Notes under the pieces: generated by a model
The model's database searches: none
What the model was told of the DNA's origin: nothing
What the model saw: only the letters and a program-made list of their open reading frames with translations
Program-made: the position numbers and the translations under genes
Origin: Saccoglossus kowalevskii
Taxonomy: Eukaryota; Hemichordata; Enteropneusta; Harrimaniidae
Direction: 5' to 3'
Assembly: GCF_000003605.2 (NCBI RefSeq)
Contig: NW_003156733.1
Span: forward strand, 377,758-406,312
Length of the DNA stretch: 28,555 nucleotides
Shown: positions 13,414 through 25,700 of the stretch, in pieces
How the letters are laid out: every line of letters starts with the position of its first letter
Position numbering within the stretch: position 1 is the stretch's first letter

Positions 13414-13737
13414 TCAGTTGACCGAGAAACTATGTGTGTGAATAGGGTAAAAAGACCAGTATACTATACACATGACACAAAATATTAAAGGTAGAAAGAT
13501 TCGACTGAATCTGTCAATCCTTAACGCAAGACAAAGATAGTCTGTTTTATCGTTGGAAGCATGCATCAACTCGGCTGTCGTTAATACTTGTGTCTCTTGT
13601 CTCACCAATGGCGGGCGTCCTTTCAGTCTTGATCTCACTCTGCCCTTTTTAGGAAAAACTGACGTCTCGATATCGACGTTATTCGACTGTCCATCTTCGC
13701 AACTCACACTTCTAGAGGGCGCCTTCTGAGTTTCTTC
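13414..13737 (-). CDS. Channel subunit exon 9: cytoplasmic loop, M4 and stop
   Basis: The exon encodes residues 363-469 and TGA, after acceptor TTTATCCCATCAG. The loop part is polar and basic (KKGRVRSRLKGRPP) with no recognised domain. The C-terminal RIDRFSRIFLPLIF followed by VYWSFY is the standard pre-M4 and M4 signature of GABA-A and glycine receptor subunits. A ten-residue extracellular tail follows. No clear AATAAA was found close downstream; an ATTAAA on the minus strand at about 12745-12750 is only a candidate. Confidence 0.94.
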   Translation of the reverse strand, partial: EETQKAPSRSVSCEDGQSNNVDIETSVFPKKGRVRSRLKGRPPLVRQETQVLTTAELMHASNDKTDYLCLALRIDRFSRIFLPLIFCVMCIVYWSFYPIHTHSFSVN

Positions 13738-16700
13738 CTGATGGGATAAATTGTAAGATATTAGGAAAAAAAACGTATTTGTCAAGCCAATCATAAAAAA
13801 AACACAACTATCGACAATAAAATAAATATGAAAACGTGTACAGATTCATCATCATTGTCATTCTAACTAAAACAAATTAAGTTAATATTACGTGATAATA
13901 TACGGATTAAATTATAATAATAACCTCTTGTTCGTCTTTTGATGAATTTTGTCTCATTCGTATTGTTCTTCTGTACTCTCGTTTTTTTCTTCTCTCTGCG
14001 TACTGTCCTTTTTCAAATGAATATAAATAATACACCACTGAATATTCTAATAAGGCTAGGAATACGAATACTTGACAAGTAACCATCCATACGTCAATAG
14101 CCTGTCAAAAAACAAAAAACAAAACTATGGATATAACACATGCGACATTATAGGTATTTATACAATTTATAGTTTTGTGTGTTTATGTAAAAACAATCTT
14201 ATGTCGGTATGTTTTTATAATAAACAAATTGCATTCATGAGGGATAATTCCATACAATCGTTCACGTTTATGAAATCCACAAATGGTTCCTTAATGAGTG
14301 TTAAATATTTATTTAAGGATAAACCAAATCCACATTTTTTCTTTAATTTATATTGTAGATCAAGAGGCAAAGAGCAGGTAAGCTTCAGACATTCCTGTAA
14401 TTTTTACGTGCGCTGAGGACAGGAACAGCACAGGAGGCCAACAGTTTTACGCCCCCACTGACTGAGTGTTATGTTGACAACCAAGAAAGCCACGAGCCGC
14501 ACGTGTGCAGTATATATTCTTTTCAACTTCTGCGTGTGCAGCGGGCCACGAGAGTAGCGCCCTCAATCTTACAAGTTGTAATTACAATGTGGGTAGAAAA
14601 CAGTTCTTGTAATGTAGCGTTCACGCCACAACGATTCATAAATACTGCCCGACCATTTGTATATATATATATATATCATTATTAGTTCAACAATATCATA
14701 AGTTTAGTAGTAGTATTTTACTTTCTTTCTTGCCAAAGGCTCACTAAAGGCTCGGACACAATGGAAATTACCTCAACAGTACGGTCAGAAATTATTATCC
14801 TATGTATCCCTTTCGCAGTTTCTAAAGGCAAGAATTAAAGCAGTGATCGTAATCTGTGAGCGAGTATCGTACAGCGTTCTAATTCACTTGCATAAAAGAT
14901 CCCCGAACACCGCCAAACATTTGTTTATCATCGGTTTCCGGAATGTATTTGTAATATGATTCAAGCCTTGGTCGTTTCAAAGTGCACAGCAAATCTTCAC
15001 AAGGCATGGAAGAGGAAACACATTTTCATGTACGGAAAAGTTGCGGTTGGATGAATTTGAAATGACGTCACAAATATATACGGTTTTATATCACACACGC
15101 GTTTTAGTCGACTGCAACTACCAGAATTATTCGAATTATCTATTATTCCCTAATAATAATTCAAGAAATCTTGTATGAAACATCGACATCATGAGATATT
15201 GCCGTATTTTGTTGAAATCGATGTCAAAATTACAAACTGCTCTTATGTACTAAATCTTATTACACTGATTTATTACCTTTTATTATACATCTGTCACCGT
15301 AACGCCATATTTTACAGCGCGACGTAATTTTATGCTATTGCCGTGGGTATTTGAACTCTACCATATTAGAAAATGCAAATTCCAAATATTGGAAGACAAC
15401 GCGGGTAAGCGTTCTCTAATAATAAAAACAAACATGGCAGCCCCCAGGGTTTGAACGAACCCCCTCATAAAAAAGATCGCTAAATCTGTTCTAAATTTTT
15501 TAGATTTCGGCATTCCCATGATGTATTATTGGGAGGAAAAGATGTATAATACAATGTAATAAGGTCATTACGAGAATACTGCAAAGTAACATACTTTGCG
15601 GTATCCTCGGAATACCTTCATATTCATCACATCTGTCTTAATTTCGAAAAGAAATGTTTTCTAACGTGTTTGACGCCCTCAGTATTGCAGGCAATATATT
15701 CATTATTCACTTGTTTTTTCCAAATACTCCGACAGAGGTAGAGGTTTTGAGTGTGATGACAGTGAACTATGCCCTCAAATGTTTTATTTCCATTTTCTTG
15801 TTTTGGACCGGCCGCAATCCTACAATATACGAAACTCATTGCTATTGACGGGGTCCGTAACAGATTAACGTCCGGTCAAACCCTGGAGGCAGCCATTTTT
15901 GTTTTTATTATAGAGCACGCTAACGCGCAAAATCATTCCATATTTGAAAATTCGCATTTCCTAATATGGTAGGATGAAAATACCCAATGTGAAATTACGG
16001 CAGGCTGTAACCTATGGCGTTACGGTGACAGATGTATAATAATATAATTTAGTTCTTAATACCATATCAAGTTAATTACTTGTTGATATACGTACTATAT
16101 ATTGTTAACCTAACTACTGACGGAATAATTGTTGAGGGATTAACTTCAGTGAGTATTTTTAATTCAATCTGATGGAATATAAATATCTAGAAATATTGCT
16201 ATAGTGTAACTCACCGTAGCATATGCAATCTTCGGTAACTGACTGCGTAACCACGTTGCCTGTGTAACAAGTGCTAAAACAGTAGTAACTCCTAAAGCGA
16301 CACGAGCTGGCGCTGCTGATATCTCCACCCATACCGAAAGCCACGACAGTGCCACCAAGAGTGAACTAGGCACATATGCTTGTAGCACGTAGAATCCAAG
16401 ACTCCGAACCAGAATGAATCTAACTCCCAGATGCGTGAAATCGCCTATAAATTGATAAAAAGAAAGCATACTAATAACAAAAAAATGAATATTAGATTGA
16501 ACTGTATTTAGAAGCTCAAGTTTTCAAATTGCAAAACAACGACATTTTAATATTATGAGGTTATTACGAAAATACTGCAAAGTATGCACGAAGGCAGTAC
16601 GGCGGAATCCCGACCGACGGGCAGCGGAGATCGATGCGACGGCGAACTCTCTGAGTGTATACTTTGCGGTATCCTCGTAATAACCTTAATAATATACATT

Positions 16701-19700
16701 TTTTTTCCTATCAGGGATACATCATGGAAATGTCGAAATCCAAAACGTTTAGAACACATTTAGCGAACCTCTTTGTTTAGGGTCCGGTCAAACCCTGGGG
16801 ACAGCGATGTTTGTGTTTTTATTCTTAGAGGACGCTTACGCGTAATCATATTTGGAATTCGCGTTTCCCAATACGGTAGGATGAAAACACTCAGTGCAAT
16901 ACCGCTAAATTACGGCACGCTGTAACTTGTGGCGTTTTGGTGGCAGATGTATAATAATAAGGGATATCAGTGAAATTATTTTAACTATGAAATACTCAAA
17001 CTCGGGAAAGGATTTGTTCAGATAGTATCATAATAAACATATTATACCCTTACCTGTCATATAGTGTGTCACATTGGCGTAATCCTCAATCCGTTCTAAG
17101 TAATACTGTGGCAGTTCAACTCCGCCATGAATCTCGACAGCAGTGGTATTTTGCAGCCACGTCAATACTAATTCCTTCGCATTATAGGAAACTGAAATGG
17201 TAATGGTTAATATCATGAATAATGTAGTAGGAATCTGAAAATTCATTTCGGGTTTATGTATACAACTTGCTATCACGTGCGAATGATTTTTTTCGACCAC
17301 TGACCCAGGAACGGTATTTCCTTTTATAAATTATATTGTGTATGAGAACGCATCGTGTCAGTATGTGTTGTTCATACAACGTCTTCTCATTTAACTAAAA
17401 CAATATTGCCCACAATTGCCAGGCTCTGGGTTAAGAAAAGATAGCGGCGTTTCAAAAAACCTGTTCGCGTCATGATTGCATATACACATAATTCGTTGAC
17501 GAATGCTATTGAGATATCGATCTAATAACTTGATATTCAATACTAGAATGTCACTCTAATTCTAATACAATTCAATACACTTACAAATTTTGAATACGTT
17601 GATTATAATAACTCAAACTTACATGACTCCAGTTGCAAATGACATTCCTGCGTGTCCATAGGAAATTTACCAAGAAACATATAACACGATAACACCAAAC
17701 TAAGCCTAAGGCGAAGACGAGAGTTGAGAATTACAGTCATTATTAGAAAAATACAATCATAATTCACATGTCCATATATGTATATTTAGGTAAGCCATCT
17801 GTGAAAAGGAAGACGACATGTGACATGAATGCGGTAGAGTGACAATCACTGATTGGTCATATTTGCTTGGTTTACCTAGTTTAAATTGAAACACGAAAGA
17901 TTGTGTCCACATAATTGTTTTCTCGAAATAAAAATCCGAACACGCATCTAGCAGGGGGCATATATACTATATTACAAGGCTGATGTAGCAGCATAAGGAA
18001 ACAATGCATCACCTTAAACTGTACAAAACATCACCATTTGGTTCTATTCTTACTAGCAGATTTTCTTTTGGAGTGCTGTGAATTGTGACCGACTTTGCGT
18101 TAGTGAAAAACAGATCCGGTACCCAGACCATGTCCATTACATCACCGCCGTTGATGACGATTGTACCTGTTGAGTTGTGACGTAATCGAGGATCGTACCA
18201 CGATTGTCTGAGAAAAATTGTAAGTTCGTAATCCTGTAAGTGAAAAGAAAACATGTCTTATATTTCGAACACTAATTTGGAAACCGAAATAAAATGCGCA
18301 ACCTTCTATGGAATATCTGAAAAAAATTGCACAAGGGAAGCATTGACATATCCATTTATTGAACTAACGGTTATATGTTCGTAAACGTGCCTGCAATTTC
18401 AACACTTTATCATGAAAATATCATTATTACACTTTGAAAATAGCGTTAATACACATAAACGACCCATAAGCCCGCTGCGATCGCAAACATGCATACACAC
18501 ACTAAGAATGAAAACTATGGAAGTTAACATGCTTTGTAATTTAAGCCCAACACATAAAACATATGTAATGCACGCAAACATATCGGATATATAATTAATG
18601 GAAATAACAGGCGGCATATAATCGACAGGACCAACTTAATTGCCCTCTTGGCTGGCTTTTGGCCATTACTGATTTCACGTTAATTATTTAAGTAAATATT
18701 CGGGTCTCAAGTATCGTAAACGTTAAAGCTATTAGATTACCAGACAAGTCTGTTCGCGCCAGACAAAGTTTTATCGGAATAACCATGTGTTACGCGGTCT
18801 TCCATCAATATAAAAATAAAGGTAACCCAGTTGTGCTAAAGACATTACAGCTAATGATAGAGGGAAATTGTATCGATATTTAGCATATAATTTCACCACA
18901 GATGACAAAACAATGATCAGTTAATACCTACGTGTAATACAAATACTAGTGCCATCGCCTACCACCAACAATCAATTATTGGTATTTGAGTACTATTACC
19001 ATTCAAAGAATGTTACGGCAGCTCGAATTAATACCAGTGTGTGTTTATATATTTTCAGTCAAACAAACATAATTTCATCAATGGTGGTGACAACGTATTA
19101 CGCGATGAATATATAGTGTTAGTTTATAACAAACCTGCCAGCACAAACGACATGTTTTTCTGAACCATTGATCCTTTTTTTCTGGCAATGAATGGTCTAC
19201 TAGTACGAAACGATATAAATATCACGACCGGTAGACTAACTGCGCCACGGCTATAATGCGTTCGTGCGGGCACTGATGTAGGGTCTAGTTACTGTTTAAT
19301 GTGTATGCCTCGAGCAACGTTTGTGAGTTTGAATCGAATTGTAATTGCTTCGTAGTATTGTGTTTAATTAAACCGATATAGTAAGGGGTTATTGCAGACA
19401 ATTCGCGCGCTGGTTGCATGACTGATATTTAATGTGCCGAACTGGTGTGGCAACAAATGACGCATTGTTCGAATTAAATTGAGTCAGACAAGTATTTTCT
19501 CAATAACATAACTCAAATGTCAAATGTTTTTAGTACAGTGGTATATTGACGCACATGTCCAATACTAAATCGAACTGGAAGACCCGATCGGCTACCGGAT
19601 TACCTATCAAAACATGTTATTCGTAATACATATACATACTTCGATTGATTTTTTTTTCTGGAAATTACACACTTCTCAGGTGGTATCACACTGCAATTAA

Positions 19701-22700
19701 CTAACAATCACCAATCATAGTCATAACATACAGCACAACGTCAGACTAATTAAAGCACATTCTATTTTTATTAATAATTGCAATCCGTTGAAGAAGATAT
19801 ACTAGTATTTTTTAGAGACTTACCATGCTGCTCTCTGACACGGAGTCAAAACTATTTATATTAATATTGCAGGAAACAATGGTTGGTTCACCTTTTAAAA
19901 AACGATAGTACATGCAATTACTAAACATATACAACATATACTTATTTAACATATTTATGCACGAAGACAGTACGGCGGGAGTATCGACCAACACGCAGCG
20001 GATCAGTGGTATCACACATTTCACGAGAGTTCAGCAAATTGTACGGTTGTAAAAACGAGTTTCTCTTTGCCAAGATGAGGTTAGGAAAAATGTAAATTTC
20101 CAAGATCTTCGTTAAGAATTTAACGTTTATTCATTTCCACCGTAAGCTGACGATACTTCCGTTTTATCAGTACGCACGAGACGTGGAATGAAAATTCTAT
20201 TACCTTAATAATTCCTGCTAAAAAATATTGTCAAGACGTAATTCATAATAAATTACTTTTTTATATTGTATTTTAATATTAACTTATTATTTTTTATATT
20301 ATATTCATCTGTCAAATAGGTTTCTTTATTATTTTGCACAGCAAACAAATTAATGTTTTTCACACGTTCTGTCATCACAGTGATTGTAAATTCTTTATTT
20401 TGTAAATTTGTTTAATTGTCTCTATGTATTTATATTCGTTGTATTTTCTCAGTAATAAACAAGTATCTTAATTTGAAGGCTGATGAGTATGTTATCTCCG
20501 TAAAATCAAACATTTATGAGCGGCAAAATCTGCAATTTTAACTCTCACAGCAATAGTGAAGTCCGTTATCACTACGATGCTCCTGTGAATGGGGAAACGA
20601 TGACAAGTCATATCTTATATGCACCATATTACTGATTTGATAATAAGTCCTGACAACGTATTTTAGATTTAGGTTTTAGCGCAAAATGTGTGAAAATTTT
20701 TTTGAAGCGATGACGTTGCAATTCAGCCAATTTAGACGCCTAATTGAATTCTGACCCCGCAAACTCCAAACAGTTTGAATCGCACGAATGGCATTTTTGC
20801 AGCGCCCTCACATGGCAGAATGCAACGTTTGAGGAACTCGAAAAAAGACAATTAGAAATTCGGCAGGAAAGCACAATATGACCTTCGATGGGTGCCTAAA
20901 ATTGTTGGTATATTTGGTCAACATTTGTTGCCAAACTATACTTTATATTTAGCAAACGACTGAAATTGTAGACATCTTTAGTTTTGCATGTTACATCTGC
21001 TAAATAATAATCTAAATTGTTGTAGTTGTCATCTGCATGTGAAGAATTACGTGTAATATAGCTTACATTTAATAATTAGGCAAACTTTTTGATAGTGTTG
21101 TGTCAGTATTGAATTAAAATCATTGTCAAACGTTACCCGGACATAATAATGCATTTATCACAAATTCAGAAATCGTTGGCAAGCAGTGACGCGCACTGTT
21201 TTCTAATATCATCGAGTTAGGCGAATATCGAACTGCAAATTAATACTCACCTTCTACTGTGGGCCTTAGTTTACTGATCTTAGAATCCCCCATTTGACTC
21301 AGCAGTTTTAGATCTTCTTCGAAATATTTGACACGTGTACTAGTAGAATACAATACGAAAACATATATCAGTAACATGATTATATATATATATGAGATTC
21401 GTCGTCTAAAATACCATGCTTATTGAAGATGAGATAATACATGATTAAAAGAAAAAATATATACAATTGAACAAGCGTACTAGGAAAGACAAGGAGACAA
21501 TTCTCGAAATGAAAGTGATTTTTGTATGTGAAAATTGCAAGCACAAGTAGTGCATCTAATGCATGTTGCAACATCACTATACAATGGTGTGTGCTGGCAT
21601 TCAATTAGAAATGAGAAATGGATATTTAGAAATCATTTTGAATATACATTGAATGGTGAACTCGAACCCCTTCGATTAGTCAAACATGTTTCACAGTGTG
21701 GATGTAATTTACATGCAAGATTCTGAACATTCTGTAAGGCAGTGGTGAATAATACAAAAGGTTACTGGATGGAACCTTTCACCATGACTGTTTTCTATTC
21801 TTACCGGTCTGATTGAAACACATGAGAATGATCATTATAACCTAACGGGTAGTCATTCATGTTTGAACTTCTTTGTTTCCTGTTGAAAGCAAGCTTCATT
21901 TGTTATTGGAATCAAGTATTTGTTTTTAATAAAACAAAGTATTCGGCACAAGTATATAGAGTGTGTTATTTTTTATGTTTTAGACGAGCATAGTGTTAAT
22001 AATATAACAATAAAGATGATTATATAATTTCTGTTACTGAAAGCTTGACGGGGTGCGTAATTGTTCTTATACTACACTCACAATTGAAAGTTGGTCAATC
22101 GCTTTATCAGATAATCTAATATTGAAATGATAGAGATGCAGTTTACCTGATTGGTATTTTAATTAGTTAATTAGGAAACCAAGATGACCTCCCTTGTCCA
22201 CAAAACTATATATTTTCGGAAAGCTTATTGTATGAAATTTAAAGTTTTGTTAGTACTTTATTTTTATGAACACTGTAGTTTGAAATATGCACAAAAATGT
22301 GCTTATTTGGTCAAAAGTGATTTAAAAAAATTTGCTTCTAAACCATGCTTCTGTTTCCTGTCAAAATTGGTTTATGGGTACATCTGTTTACTATGAAAAA
22401 AAAACGCCGTCTTGAAAACTGTCTACCAATTGTCAATTTTGTAGGGCAGCAGCTCAAATTTCACTACTTCAAGTTTATGCATAAATTAACACCCAGGCAA
22501 GTTGTCTGTACGATTGCTGTAACACTATTCAACTAAAAACAATGCCCCATCGGCGTCTTGAAGATAAACATATTGTCAATCATTTGTAAAAATTTCAAAA
22601 CAAAAGGTCAAAGCGTCTAGGAGCTATTTTTTTTAAATTCTGGAATGTGCACTAAAAAGAAGCTGAGATAATTGCTAATTTTCATAACAATTCATTCAGT

Positions 22701-25700
22701 AAGAAGTTTGCTAATGCTCATAATTAAAATGGCTGTTACAGTTTCAAATTTAAATGTATTATTCTTTTGTAAAAAGTTAAATACAGTGCATAATATGGAG
22801 ATCCCCTCATTTCTTTTTTTCACCATGTTTTTTTTATTATTTATGTACAGCCTTGCTAAATCTTGCTAAGCATTCAAAAGAGATAATTTTGTACCTGTTA
22901 TCTATATTTTAAAATCGTTTTTTGAGTATGTTCCACTATTCACAATTCTACAAAATTTCAACAGTCTATAGCCAAGACCTTTTGGATAATAAAAAGCAAA
23001 AAAAAATTTCACTCCAAAGTGCTCACGAACCTGCATCTCTACCTTAAAAGAGTTCCAACACGTGTATACAAACGACGCTGGATATCATTAATCACGTTAA
23101 GGTAATTACCATGCTAAGACTAGAACAAATTAGTCTGATAATTACCTACTATGCAATGAATAAATTGTGTTAACACATAATTAATTTGCGCCAGTTGTTT
23201 CACAAGTCGAATGTGTTTACAAAACATTATTATCTTGTTTACGAGAATAGTATTTAATTAATCCTGTTTATTGCTTATGTGATAATAATTATGTTTGCTA
23301 ACTGTAATACGTCAAACCATGCATGTCTTGTCTTTTCGGCATAGTTCCGGCAAAGCACGGCTACCAATTTAACTTGCAAACAGTATTCATTTAAGTAAAC
23401 GTATAGGAAGGGCCCTGGCAAAAAAAGGTCCTCGTATAATATATGCATATTGCTATCATTGTGTACTAGACTGGAAAGGAAGATAGTGTATCGATGTTGA
23501 GCAACAAGGGAAACAAAGTTTCACGTACGCTGCCGAGAGATTGTAATAATGAATAAAATACATGTGCATAGAATGCTCATTAATATCCACTAATGGATTA
23601 ATTATCGGTATTCCAATTAACTGTTATCACATAGTGACTATACCACACTGTAATGTCTGTCAAATGTAAAACGTTCTTGATTAGGTTTTAATTAATGTTT
23701 CTTTAACCGACTTAACCGCGCAATTTAGGAATACTACTAGATTGAAAATTATCAAGAAATTCTGTGTTTCACTGAACATGTAATTATACGAAATATATAT
23801 TTTCCTAAAGCTATGGAGAATGAGAATACGTGTCCTTATTTGCATAAAATATGCATATTTTCACGTGTTACTAAGTTACGGACATTGCCGCTTTTTATTT
23901 GTAAACTAAAAACATGTTTATTGTATTCAACTATGTTCCAAAGATTTTATGGTTATCGCCGATTCTTGGTATGTACGTAGAAAATCAATGATCCGTCAAC
24001 GAATGCACATAAACTGTCGAAATTTTGAAATGAACAAGCGGAAACTGAAATAAAAAAATCGTTTATGCAGAGCAATATCCGTATCATTTCCAATTAACAT
24101 TTCAGTACATCTTATATGAAATGCTGTTGACAGTTCAACAATGGCGCGCATATATACAATTTTTAGTTCGAAATACACTTCGCACGGCGTATTGATTGCC
24201 GAACGATAACGACAACATGTTCTTTCCCTCAGTATATTAGTTGCTAGCATCTGGCTTTCCATGATGCTGGCAGTTGGAAGAACGCGCGTAAAACTTCACG
24301 AAAGGAGAAATTCTTCTTTATCGCAGGTGTCTAAAACAATTCTTACCTGCCGCTACCTGAATTAATATTCATTTAATTAATAGAAGTTGTAAACTCATTA
24401 ACATTTAATTATGTCCATTTCAAATATCGGTGCCATAAATCCAACAGATAATTGCGTCTCTGAAGAAGTAATTAATTCAAGATGACCGTAACTCAGTTTA
24501 ATCATCATTGCCGTGAAAGTACAATACACATTACTGTTTTTAAATAGCAATTATCAAGGGTATCACGTGTCAGCAAACGATATATATATATATGTTAAAT
24601 CGTTCATTATTCAAAACTGATGCAACGCTTGGGAATATGGTAATACAAATTACGTCATACTTTTAACACTTAATCTTTCAATACTCTTCACACAAGACTT
24701 GAGAATTGTTGTCAGTTATTTCAAATCATATCAATAATTGTTTATTCAGTTTAAATTACAGCATTCTAAACGAAATGTACCAGTCGTGGAAAAGTAGTAA
24801 TACAGTGTCAATAAGTATGCTGATGTCTTCGTCATATATTTAGATTACTATCTCTATGTCTCGTATGTACTACCTGCGCTCAAATTTCAATATCGAACAT
24901 TTTCCCTTAAAATAATATATACATATATAATAATTGTATTACTGTTTTCAAACTTAGCAATGTTTTTTTTTTCCAGGAAATTGTACTGTAGGCATTATTT
25001 TGTTTTTAAAGCATTTGTGAATCAATAAGGTGTTATAATAAATGCAACAGTTTTTTGCCGTTAGGAGGACATTTTGAAGATTTTGATTTAATTCGGTTTT
25101 CATCATTTGAATTGTCATCGAATAGCGAGGTAACCTGTTCAACGATTGCATGCGACCTATATTAAAACATATTTCGAAGTAAAATTTTTTTCATTAACCT
25201 TGGTCTGAGAAGAACATCAAACACTTGGCATGTTTTCCATCTATCTATTATATCTCTCGCTTTTGATTTTATAGTACGACTATTTTAAATTACTCATTTT
25301 ACCTCTAATTGGGATAATTAATGCGAACTTCAAACATTGGACGTTATTTAGTTTAATAGGTTGTTGCGTTTAGCGTGTACCCGGAGCTGAATTGCAAACA
25401 CAATTAAAGATTGGGGTATTGATACTATCCCGTCATACGATGCGTTAATTGGGCGTTGCATTATCAGCTGTAGAAATAGTTGCCGAGACGGACCAATATA
25501 TCTATTGCATGCTGTCCATGTTCATATCCTTTTGCGTGAGGATAGCGTACAGTTTTTCTCTGCAAATCAATCTGTATTATTTAACGGACCAATTAAACGA
25601 ATGATTAAATGCACCTTTTTAATTGAAACATGGCGAAATAGTCTGTTCGGAATGAGTCACCTGGAACAGCATACAATAAACTGGATAACAAATTGAGAAA

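Larger units (their letters stand above)
14102..16214 (-). other. Channel gene intron 7 (2.1 kb)
   Basis: Begins GTGAGT and ends TTTTGACAG. About a third is the composite foldback element. The short ORFs in it are repeat or random sequence. Confidence 0.85.

Noticed and set aside
14072-14685. Plus-strand ORFs of 114 and 60 codons opposite exon 8 and intron 7
   Set aside because: The first partly overlaps exon 8 antisense; neither shows protein features.
23996-24262. 88-codon minus-strand ORF in intron 1, same strand as the channel
   Set aside because: Not bounded by phase-compatible splice sites, and exon 1 already joins exon 2 in frame.
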